Assembly (NCBI GenBank): GCA_002683155.1
Contig: NYST01000069.1
Span: forward strand, 1-13,228
Length of the DNA stretch: 13,228 nt
Source: Methanobacteriota archaeon
GTDB taxonomy: Archaea; Thermoplasmatota; Poseidoniia; Poseidoniales; Thalassarchaeaceae
Reading direction: 5' to 3'
Within the stretch, counting starts at the first letter, position 1; each line of letters starts with the position of its first letter. Made by a program: the position numbers and the translations under genes. The notes under the pieces were generated by a model, which did not search any database, had not been told where the DNA came from, and saw nothing but the letters and a program-made list of their open reading frames with translations. Positions 6,313-12,221 of the stretch are shown one piece after another.

Positions 6313-7869
6313 ATGGGCAGCCATAGTGATGTTCTCGTGGTGGGCGCGGGCCCGGGTGGTCTTGCTTGCGCAATGCTCCTAGCCAAAGCAGGAGTCAAGG
6401 TGACCATCCTCGAAAAGTCGGATGGAGTTGGTGGAAGGACTCGCGTCTTCGAGAAGGATGGCTACAAGTTCGATAACGGTCCGACCTTCTTCCACTATCC
6501 TGAGATAGCGGAGGAGATATTCGGTGCTCTAGGTTTGGATGCTCATGAGGAACTTGGCCTAATCCCTCTGGATCCGAACTATCGCCTAGTCTTCGGTGCG
6601 GGTGGGAGCCTTAATGCGACCACCGACATGGAGGATATGGTGTCCCAGATTACCGATCTCTGTGGTGAAAAGAACGCTGAGGGATTCAGGAGGTACGTGG
6701 AGGACAACCGGACCAAGATGCGTCTCTCGAAGAATTGCCTGAACACGCCTTGGAGGGGGCCGATGGACCTGATGAACCGAAGGGCTCTGAGAGTCTCTAG
6801 GGTTCTTCGACCATGGAGAAGCGTGGCATCCGATCTAGCTAGGTTGTTCCCCGACGAAAGGATGCAACTTGCAATGTCCTTCCAGACCAAGTACCTAGGG
6901 ATGAGTCCCTTCCACGCGCCCAGCCTATTCACCATTCTCGCATACCTTGAGTACGAACACGGTGTATTCCACACAGAGGGTGGTCTAGGGACGATTACTC
7001 AGAAAATGGGCGAGATTGCCCGGGGCTTGGGAGTCGAAATTCGTCTAAACGAGCCCGTGAGCGAGTTCGTCTTCGAGGGGAAGACGGTCGTAGGTGCGAA
7101 AACATCCGAGGGGACTTACACTGCAGATAGATACGTCATGAACGTGGACTTCGCCACTGGGATGAAGGGGCTGGTTCCGGATGACCTGAGGAAAAGGTGG
7201 TCCGACAAGAAGCTGGACGAGAAGTCGTACTCCTGCTCCACATACATGCTCTACCTGGGCATTGACAAGGTGTACGACACCCCTCATCATCAGATCTATG
7301 CGGCAAAGGACTACCAAAAAAACCTGAGAGAGGTTACTGAAAACAAGGTTACTTGGGACGATCCATCTGTCTACGTCCAGAACGCCTGTGTCACTGATTC
7401 GACAATGGCTCCAGAGGGCCACTCAACAATATACGTCCTAGTTCCAGTGAGCAGCAGCCACGATGGTATTGACTGGGAGGAGATCAAAGATGACTACATG
7501 GATGTGATTCTGAAGCAGATGGAGCATCTTGGTTTCACCAATCTCAAGGACCACATAGTCTCCCAGACGATTGTGACTCCCGATGACTGGGCATCTCGAG
7601 ATATCTACAAGGGAGCAGTGTTCAATCTAGCCCATGGACTCGATCAGATGTTGTGGCGGAGGCCTCAGAACAAGTTCGAGGAACTGGAGAAGTTGTATCT
7701 TGTAGGTGGAGGAACTCATCCGGGGAGTGGTTTACCGACGATTCTAGAGAGTGGCAGGATATCGGCAAAGATGATTTGCGCTGACATGGGAATTGACCCT
7801 GATTGGAATGGTGCAGACCCGTGGTTCGAGGACCTAAGGCGCCCCAATATCAAAGCTAGAAATGTATGA
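6313..7869 (+). CDS. crtI: CrtI-type phytoene desaturase / carotenoid FAD oxidoreductase
   Basis: Introduces double bonds into phytoene or a related carotenoid using FAD, at the membrane surface. The 518 residues are of family length. The N-terminal dinucleotide fold is DVLVVGAGPGGLACA (6-20), with the ribose-binding acid Glu34 and GVGGRTR (38-44). The substrate-side region includes DNGPTFFHYP (54-63). The typical GGLGTITQKMGEIARGLGVEI follows in the middle of the protein. The C-terminal FAD motif YLVGGGTHPGSGLPTILESG lies at about 462-481, the CrtI signature. Start ATG 6313 follows a GGAGTGATT element that overlaps the stop of the upstream kinase-like gene. It is followed at once by the ABA4-like gene, whose ribosome binding site overlaps this gene's stop codon. 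Phytoene synthase (CrtB) and a lycopene cyclase are not in the window, so the exact substrate and number of desaturations cannot be read here; a carotenoid isomerase or another CrtI-like oxidase is possible. Confidence 0.9.
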   Translation: MGSHSDVLVVGAGPGGLACAMLLAKAGVKVTILEKSDGVGGRTRVFEKDGYKFDNGPTFFHYPEIAEEIFGALGLDAHEELGLIPLDPNYRLVFGAGGSLNATTDMEDMVSQITDLCGEKNAEGFRRYVEDNRTKMRLSKNCLNTPWRGPMDLMNRRALRVSRVLRPWRSVASDLARLFPDERMQLAMSFQTKYLGMSPFHAPSLFTILAYLEYEHGVFHTEGGLGTITQKMGEIARGLGVEIRLNEPVSEFVFEGKTVVGAKTSEGTYTADRYVMNVDFATGMKGLVPDDLRKRWSDKKLDEKSYSCSTYMLYLGIDKVYDTPHHQIYAAKDYQKNLREVTENKVTWDDPSVYVQNACVTDSTMAPEGHSTIYVLVPVSSSHDGIDWEEIKDDYMDVILKQMEHLGFTNLKDHIVSQTIVTPDDWASRDIYKGAVFNLAHGLDQMLWRRPQNKFEELEKLYLVGGGTHPGSGLPTILESGRISAKMICADMGIDPDWNGADPWFEDLRRPNIKARNV

Positions 7870-7878
7870 GGTGCCAAG

Positions 7879-8316
7879 GTGGATTTGTTCGATCTCTCAT
7901 TCTTCCTTTCCACGATGTGGGTTGGGCCTTTCTGGATAGCTATGCTGGTTTACCCTGAGCATGAAAAAACGCATTCGGTGATGGGTGGGTACTGGTTCTT
8001 CCTTGGTCCGATCGTTATCTGGTGGGCGTTGATGGCATCGGACCCGCAAGCACTGGTGGACTTCGCGATGGAATCTTTGGATCCGAGGAACGTGCTAGAC
8101 GGTTTGGCCGATCTTTTGGGAACAAGGGCCGGGGCGTCTGCCGCTTGGGCTCACTTCGTTGCCGGTGACATAATGGTAACTAGATGGATGTGGAAGAGGT
8201 GCTTGGAGAGGGGGACAGAGAGATGGGTGTCTGCAGTCTCTGTTTTCTTCGGAGTCATGCTGATGCCAGTCGGTGTTGCATTGCACCTAGCGCTGGTTCG
8301 TGACAACACGGACTGA
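7879..8316 (+). CDS. ABA4-like (DUF4281) membrane protein, carotenoid-associated
   Basis: A 145-residue protein with four predicted membrane helices (about 5-25, 36-54, 86-106 and 117-140). It matches the ABA4/DUF4281 pattern: PFWIAMLVYPEH (17-28) at the end of helix 1, the LDGLADLLGTRAGASAAWAHFVAGD block (73-97) with the W90-x-H92 pair and Asp97, TRWMWK (101-106), and the closing LMPVGVALHLAL (128-139). Plant ABA4 is needed for neoxanthin formation, and homologues occur in cyanobacteria and other bacteria. The start is GTG at 7879, with GAGGTG at 7868-7873 as ribosome binding site overlapping the crtI stop; TTG 7885 is a weaker option. Its place directly after crtI suggests it acts on, or helps make, a carotenoid. 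The specific reaction is not known from the sequence. Confidence 0.78.
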   Translation: MDLFDLSFFLSTMWVGPFWIAMLVYPEHEKTHSVMGGYWFFLGPIVIWWALMASDPQALVDFAMESLDPRNVLDGLADLLGTRAGASAAWAHFVAGDIMVTRWMWKRCLERGTERWVSAVSVFFGVMLMPVGVALHLALVRDNTD

Positions 8317-8320
8317 TTTT

Positions 8321-8737
8321 ATGGAAGATTGGCTGGAGCACCTGATTGCGATTCCCTACGGCCTATGGATCGCATGGGTTGGCGTTCAGCACTTCCGAGA
8401 CCCTTCGTGGTTCGAGCCGATAGTCCCTGATCTCCTCGGGAGTGCAAGGTTCTGGGTGTATGCCAGTGGGGTCTTCGAAATCCTACTTGGCTTGGGAGTA
8501 GCTTTGCCTTGGTTCCGCAAGGAGGCCGCATTTGGAATCACACTCATGCTCCTGGTTCTGTACTGGGCCAATCTAAACATGTGGCTTAACGACATCCCGT
8601 TGGACGGGAAGACGTATGCTGGACACTGGCACGCACTGAGGGGTGTCGGGCAGGTGGCCTTGGTTTGCATCTCCCTGTGGTTGGGTGGATTGGAGACTGG
8701 CCAGAGATTGTCGGAATGGGTTCGTTCTAGAGGATGA
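8321..8737 (+). CDS. DoxX-like four-helix membrane protein
   Basis: A 138-residue membrane protein of the DoxX-like superfamily, with about four helices (residues 6-22, 43-63, 70-87 and 106-123). Recognisable family features are GVQHFRDPSWFEPIVPDLL (21-39), the helix YASGVFEILLGLGVALP (47-63), and ANLNMW (83-88) before the last loop. DoxX-like proteins are quinol- or thiol-linked membrane subunits in some systems, but most, including this type, have no assigned reaction. ATG 8321 lies 4 bases after the ABA4-like stop; a GTG at 8300 in frame would add 7 residues and overlap that gene by 17 bases. Neither has a good ribosome binding site. It is the last gene of the plus-strand block, ending 6 bases from a convergent gene. 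Position suggests a redox or membrane-lipid role with the carotenoid genes; this is inference. Confidence 0.78.
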   Translation: MEDWLEHLIAIPYGLWIAWVGVQHFRDPSWFEPIVPDLLGSARFWVYASGVFEILLGLGVALPWFRKEAAFGITLMLLVLYWANLNMWLNDIPLDGKTYAGHWHALRGVGQVALVCISLWLGGLETGQRLSEWVRSRG

Positions 8738-8743
8738 AGTTCC

Positions 8744-9529
8744 CTAGGAGAGTATCTGATTGATCCTGTGGACCTCTTCGACACGGCCCGTCTGGAGGTC
8801 GTAAGCAGAAATCCTAGGTCGATGCTCCGGGTCCCTGAGGACTATTCCTGTGTCAAGCAAGACTGCGGAGGTCCGGTCGTCTTCCAACAGGACAGGGCTT
8901 CTCCAAATGCCCGCTTCTGGTGGTTCTACATCGAAGTTTGAGAGCATCTGAACAGGAGTGTGCCCTGCGATGATCTGCCTCTGTGGATCCAAAGGAGAAG
9001 TTGCTCGAAAGACCTCTCTGGACTTGAGTCGATCCTCGTCCGATTGGTCGTCGAGGGGCAAGTCTGCCCTGTATCCGGAGTGAGATAGTCGGAATCGATC
9101 CAGTATGACTTCCGTTGGCAGACTGTCGGTGTAATTCAACCATAGCCTTGCGTTCTCCCTCTTCTCCTGTTCGCTGCTTCCCATGGAGTCAAGTGTTGCC
9201 CTTCCCCCTACTTTGTCAATCCAGAAATCCTGACGACTAGGGTTATCCCCAAGAGCGATGGACATCAGTAGCTCATGATTTCCCTTAATTGAGAATATTC
9301 GGTCACTCTCGCAGACCATGGAGAGGACCCCGTGGCTATCCGGGCCCCTGTCAACCAAGTCACCGACGCAAATCACCATGTCTCCGTCGGTGAGTTCGAG
9401 TTTTCCCAGTAGAATCTCGAACTCCTCCTTGTATCCATGGATATCGCCGACCGCCCAAACCGAGGACCCTGCGTCCAGAGCACCTTGGAGAGCCTTCTCT
9501 AGGCCCTTATCCCTATGCGAGGGAGCCAT
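8744..9529 (-). CDS. PPP-family metallophosphatase (calcineurin-like, PrpA/ApaH type)
   Basis: A 261-residue cytoplasmic two-metal phosphoesterase. All core motifs are present and in order: GDIHG (28-32), GDLVDRGPDS (56-65), GNHE (83-86), an active-site histidine in LSHSGY (148-153), GHTP (189-192) and the closing LLDTG (224-228). This set is that of bacterial PrpA-type Ser/Thr protein phosphatases and of symmetric Ap4A hydrolases (ApaH); sequence alone does not separate protein phosphatase from dinucleotide hydrolase. The start is ATG 9529, behind GAGGAGTAGG, which overlaps the stop of the upstream four-TM gene; the gap is 1 base. It is the third gene of a minus-strand operon headed by a membrane-bound winged-helix protein, which favours a signalling role. 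It converges with the DoxX-like gene across a 6-base gap, leaving little room for separate terminators. Confidence 0.9.
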   Translation of the reverse strand: MAPSHRDKGLEKALQGALDAGSSVWAVGDIHGYKEEFEILLGKLELTDGDMVICVGDLVDRGPDSHGVLSMVCESDRIFSIKGNHELLMSIALGDNPSRQDFWIDKVGGRATLDSMGSSEQEKRENARLWLNYTDSLPTEVILDRFRLSHSGYRADLPLDDQSDEDRLKSREVFRATSPLDPQRQIIAGHTPVQMLSNFDVEPPEAGIWRSPVLLEDDRTSAVLLDTGIVLRDPEHRPRISAYDLQTGRVEEVHRINQILS

Positions 9530-9530
9530 C

Positions 9531-9950
9531 CTACTCCTCTTCGTCCGACCTGCTCGGAATCATTGGTGCCAACATCGCAGCGATTAGCAGCACCGGGATC
9601 AGGATGAAAATGGCCCCCAGGGACCCTGCTGGAGGGCTACTGGGCCTAGGAATTGCAGGTTCTATCAGCATCCCTGTGATGAACATCGCCGCCATCAGCG
9701 CAACTATTCGCATATTGTCAGTGGTGAGTTGCCCCGGGACGCTTCGTATCTGAGTCAAAGTCAGGAGGATTAGGACCACTATCATGAGCATCAGCGAGAG
9801 TATTGCGAATGGGTTTCCTCCTTGAGGTCCTCTGCCCTGCTCGAGAGAGGTCTCCATTGATATCAGAATCTGCAGAGAGATTGCTAGTATCGCTATTGCT
9901 AGGACGGCAATCATTGCCATTCTTCCATTGCCCTCTTTTCCTTGAGACAT
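9531..9950 (-). CDS. Four-TM membrane protein, hypothetical
   Basis: A 139-residue, very hydrophobic protein with about four membrane helices (11-31, 46-68, 80-98 and 110-130), a short basic start, and an acidic SDEEE tail that probably faces the cytoplasm. No family is recognised and no catalytic motif is visible. The start is ATG 9950, which overlaps the stop of the upstream winged-helix gene as TGATG. GGAGG lies within the end of that gene, so the two are translationally coupled. The phosphatase gene follows after 1 base. The arrangement suggests that regulator, membrane protein and phosphatase work together, perhaps with this protein as sensor or anchor; that is inference. Met11 is an alternative start. 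Confidence 0.78.
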   Translation of the reverse strand: MSQGKEGNGRMAMIAVLAIAILAISLQILISMETSLEQGRGPQGGNPFAILSLMLMIVVLILLTLTQIRSVPGQLTTDNMRIVALMAAMFITGMLIEPAIPRPSSPPAGSLGAIFILIPVLLIAAMLAPMIPSRSDEEE

Positions 9951-10420
9951 CAGTTTCCTTCCTCCGTTAGTTCCACTCTTTTGCCCATTCCGTCCCTAAT
10001 CCTCCTAATGTGGCCTTCTGCCTCCATTCGTGACAGGAGCCTGCTTGCCTTGGAATCGGTGAATCCGGTCTCCGTGACAAGTTCGGCCTGCCACATCGAG
10101 CCATTTCTTGACGATATTATGCCGACTACTGTTTTCTGATCTTCTGAAAGCATTCGAGGCGCGCTCCGGGTATCCCTGCTTTCGGGTGTCGGTTGTCTGC
10201 GCGGATCGTTTAGCCACATCAGCGAAACCCCGATGATTACGCCGACGCTGGTTAGGAAAAGTGAGTAAATCACGTAAGAGGCGAAGTATCCGGATGTGCC
10301 CGATTCAAAGGTGAACGGAACCGCGATTAGGAGGATCAGCATGAAACCGCCCAAAGCCAGAGTGATCCTAGCTACTCTGTCAATCGGGGGTTCCTGACCC
10401 TCCCCGGCGAACCCACTCAT
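9950..10420 (-). CDS. Membrane-anchored winged-helix regulator
   Basis: A 156-residue protein with two membrane helices (about 18-36 and 45-70) and a C-terminal winged helix-turn-helix (90-156). The DNA-binding part reads LSEDQKTVVGIIS, then WQAELVTETGFTDSKASRLLSRMEAEGHIRR (the HTH and recognition helix), then a wing GKRVELTEEG. This resembles the MarR/DUF7343-like winged helices that archaea often fuse to membrane helices. The protein may carry a signal from the membrane to DNA. The start is ATG 10420, preceded by AAGGGG at a 7-base gap; an in-frame GTG at 10474 would add 18 residues but lacks such a site. It leads the operon with the four-TM protein (TGATG overlap) and the phosphatase. The target genes are unknown; autoregulation would be typical. 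Confidence 0.8.
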   Translation of the reverse strand: MSGFAGEGQEPPIDRVARITLALGGFMLILLIAVPFTFESGTSGYFASYVIYSLFLTSVGVIIGVSLMWLNDPRRQPTPESRDTRSAPRMLSEDQKTVVGIISSRNGSMWQAELVTETGFTDSKASRLLSRMEAEGHIRRIRDGMGKRVELTEEGN

Positions 10421-10455
10421 GTGATGTCCCCTTCTAGCGTAGATGTCAATGTTGG

Positions 10456-10486
10456 GCGACTCGGTGCGTTGCACCCGCCGAGCCGC
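10456..10486 (-). other. Imperfect hairpin between cysteine-rich gene and winged-helix operon
   Basis: In the 81-base spacer the plus strand reads CTCGGTGC (10460-10467), loop GTT, then GCAC and CGAG separated by CCG. It is flanked by GCG (10456-10458) and CGC (10484-10486), giving a GC-rich, bulged stem-loop. It could end the cysteine-rich transcript or regulate the operon downstream. There is no following T run, so it is not a clear terminator. A TATA-like element is not obvious in this spacer. Confidence 0.3.
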
Positions 10487-10501
10487 TGTTGTTGTGTGAG
10501 A

Positions 10502-11611
10502 TTACTCGGAGTGGCAGTATTGCCTGTCTTCGTACCATGTTCCACCGGAAGCCTCGCATTCCTCTTGGTTATCGGGCGAATCTGCCTCGTCGTCCCTGTC
10601 TCTCTCGCTGGAGTCGCTATCTCCTTCTGACTCTCTGTCCAGTTCGCTCCATTCACAGTAGAATACGCCTTCACCGCGGTCTGCGGCCTCGGTCCATACC
10701 CCCTTCCTAGACTCGCATATCTCCTGGGTGATCACCAGGACTGGTTGCCTTTCGTCCGTTTCACGGTCCACGCACCTGTCCAGCATCTTGCAGAACGCTC
10801 CTCCCATTCTTCCTCGGAATCCCTTCCTCATGTCATGGTCTCTGTCGCATCTTCGTTCGTCTGCGCAGTCCCTGTGGTGCTCTGCTCGAGATATCATGTG
10901 CTGGATGACTGTCCTGATCGTCTCTGAGTCAGCCGAGCAATCCTCGCTGTCCATGCAGAAGGAAATTGCCTCCTGAGCTGCCATGAGTTGGCTGGACTTC
11001 TCCTCTGCGAACTCCCTCTTCTCGGTCTCTTCCCAGTCCTTTCTCTCGTCCCAGTCCTTGTATAACTCATGGTCACAATCGTAGTGAACAACGCCATTTT
11101 CTTCCCTTATGCAAAGCCGATTGTCATCGGCCTTGTCAGCTCCGTCCTCCTTGGTAACGGAGTCTGTCCCGTCTAACTTGGCCTGCATACCATCAACGGC
11201 CCATGTTATTTTCTCGATCATCTCGGATAGCGAATCTGCGTCTGCTGTGCAGTCCGCGTTATCGAGGCAGAACTGGAAGGCTGCGATTAGGTTGGAGTTG
11301 ATGGCGATTCTCTGCTCGAGGTGCTCGGTCCTGTCCTCCATCCTGTCGTTCATCCGGCTCTTCATTGCCTTCCTGATGTGCTTGCCCAGTGGCTTGCCGT
11401 CGGTCTCCTTGGCCTCCCATGTGTCCTCTCCGGTCATATCGTCGACTGCGCCCTCGAAGGGGTCCTCCTCAGCGTACACCGGTGCAGCGTAGTCCTCTAG
11501 GGTCGCTGCCACGGATGCACCGGCTAGTAGTGACACCACTGCGAGTGCGACTACGCCCATCGTGACTTTCTTCCTGTTCTGCTCCATTTTCTCGCTCTTT
11601 CCTGGCTCCAT
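10502..11611 (-). CDS. Secreted or membrane-anchored cysteine-rich acidic protein
   Basis: A 369-residue exported protein of no named family. A basic start (KKVTMG) and a hydrophobic segment at 18-36 (VVALAVVSLLAGASVAA) form a signal peptide or N-terminal anchor. The mature part is strongly charged. Its 14 cysteines include four CX5C pairs (115/121, 219/225, 249/255 and 274/280) plus 167/179, 299/319 and 352/366. Two regions are internal copies: FCLDNADCTADADS (114-127) and FCMDSEDCSADSET (218-231), each with helices around it. The C-terminus repeats a small motif, QEICESRKGVW..YC and QEECEASGGTWYEDRQYC, separated by an Asp/Ser-rich linker. The start is ATG 11611 with AAGGTGA upstream; ATG 11650 (13 residues longer) and ATG 11587 are alternatives. 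Disulfide-stabilised surface function is likely, since paired cysteines in an exported protein are usually oxidised. Its partner or ligand is unknown. Confidence 0.85.
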   Translation of the reverse strand: MEPGKSEKMEQNRKKVTMGVVALAVVSLLAGASVAATLEDYAAPVYAEEDPFEGAVDDMTGEDTWEAKETDGKPLGKHIRKAMKSRMNDRMEDRTEHLEQRIAINSNLIAAFQFCLDNADCTADADSLSEMIEKITWAVDGMQAKLDGTDSVTKEDGADKADDNRLCIREENGVVHYDCDHELYKDWDERKDWEETEKREFAEEKSSQLMAAQEAISFCMDSEDCSADSETIRTVIQHMISRAEHHRDCADERRCDRDHDMRKGFRGRMGGAFCKMLDRCVDRETDERQPVLVITQEICESRKGVWTEAADRGEGVFYCEWSELDRESEGDSDSSERDRDDEADSPDNQEECEASGGTWYEDRQYCHSE

Positions 11612-11648
11612 TTCCCGTTCACCTTGAAATCCAAGTAGGTGCAAAACC

Positions 11649-11658
11649 ATATCATAAT
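11649..11658 (-). promoter_or_regulatory. Candidate TATA box for the cysteine-rich gene
   Basis: On the minus strand ATTATGATAT (11658-11649) is the most AT-rich stretch between the DUF805 stop and the cysteine-rich gene. It lies about 43 bases before ATG 11611. A start of transcription about 27 bases downstream would give a leader of about 15 bases that still holds the AAGGTGA ribosome binding site. This supports ATG 11611 over ATG 11650, which would lie inside the box. By eye only. Confidence 0.35.
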
Positions 11659-11683
11659 CCGGGCTAAATGCTCGTTATTCCCC

Positions 11684-11700
11684 GCAAAAAGCCGCAAAAG
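11684..11700 (-). terminator. Oligo-T terminator of the DUF805 gene, with direct repeat
   Basis: Twenty bases past the DUF805 stop the minus strand has two T runs, within the near-duplicate blocks CTTTTGCGGC and TTTTTGCGGG. Consecutive T runs are the usual archaeal termination signal. The repeated TTTTGCGG could alternatively be a protein-binding pair upstream of the cysteine-rich gene's promoter. Confidence 0.4.
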
Positions 11701-11719
11701 GTGTTCTTTCAGGTTCTGA

Positions 11720-12181
11720 CTATTCCAACGTGTTAGTGGGGACTGGTCCATACGTATTGTCGTGGGCCTGTCCGTCCTCGATCATCCATACTAGCCATAG
11801 GATTATTCCGATGCAAGGAACAATGAATATGAGAGCCATCCAACCACTCTTACCAGTGTCGTGCAATCTCCTGACGGTTACTCCTATCATCGGTATTATC
11901 ATTGCAAATATGGCCAGATAGGGGACGGCGATCGCCAATCCTGCAAGGCCTTCACTGACACTAGAAAGGGCAATCGCCGCAACAAGACCGACGATCTGTA
12001 AGACTGTTGCAACGACGAAGTATCCGAGATAACCCCACCAGTATTCGGATCTTGACGCTCTTCCGGAGAAAGCGGCGTACTTGTTCCTGAAAACTGTCGA
12101 TAGGGCGTCCATAAATCCCATCATCTGCTGGGGGCGGGGGCTGAATGCGGGTGCTGCAAATTGCTGTCCTTCTTGTTCCAT
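11720..12181 (-). CDS. DUF805 family membrane protein
   Basis: A 153-residue membrane protein that fits the DUF805 (YhaH-like) pattern closely: an N-terminal cytoplasmic part with FRNKYAAFSGRASRSEYWW (31-49), helices at about 50-72, 78-101 and 115-134, the signature VRRLHDTGKSGW (103-114), and the closing DGQAHDNTYGPVP (136-148). The family is widespread in bacteria and patchy in archaea; its function is not established. There is no ribosome binding site before ATG 12181. A TATA-like CTTATCC (12211-12205) about 27 bases upstream would fit a leaderless transcript. It follows the aminotransferase gene by 40 bases on the same strand, but the TATA-like element suggests its own promoter. An 18-residue Gln/Pro-rich N-terminal tail precedes the family core. 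Confidence 0.9.
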   Translation of the reverse strand: MEQEGQQFAAPAFSPRPQQMMGFMDALSTVFRNKYAAFSGRASRSEYWWGYLGYFVVATVLQIVGLVAAIALSSVSEGLAGLAIAVPYLAIFAMIIPMIGVTVRRLHDTGKSGWMALIFIVPCIGIILWLVWMIEDGQAHDNTYGPVPTNTLE

Positions 12182-12221
12182 TACGGAATGCTCGGAAGCC
12201 CCTTGGATAAGTGTTGTTGCG

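Noticed and set aside
5813..6373. Open frame of 186 codons on the minus strand
   Set aside because: It is antisense to the clearly identified UbiB-family gene and the crtI start, with no recognisable protein features.
8744..9529. Phosphatase as a defence nuclease or toxin-antitoxin partner
   Set aside because: Motifs are those of ordinary PPP metallophosphatases and the neighbours are membrane or regulatory proteins, not a toxin pair.
11109..11492. Open frame of 127 codons on the plus strand
   Set aside because: Antisense to the cysteine-rich gene; it is a reflection of that gene's Asp/Glu-rich codons.
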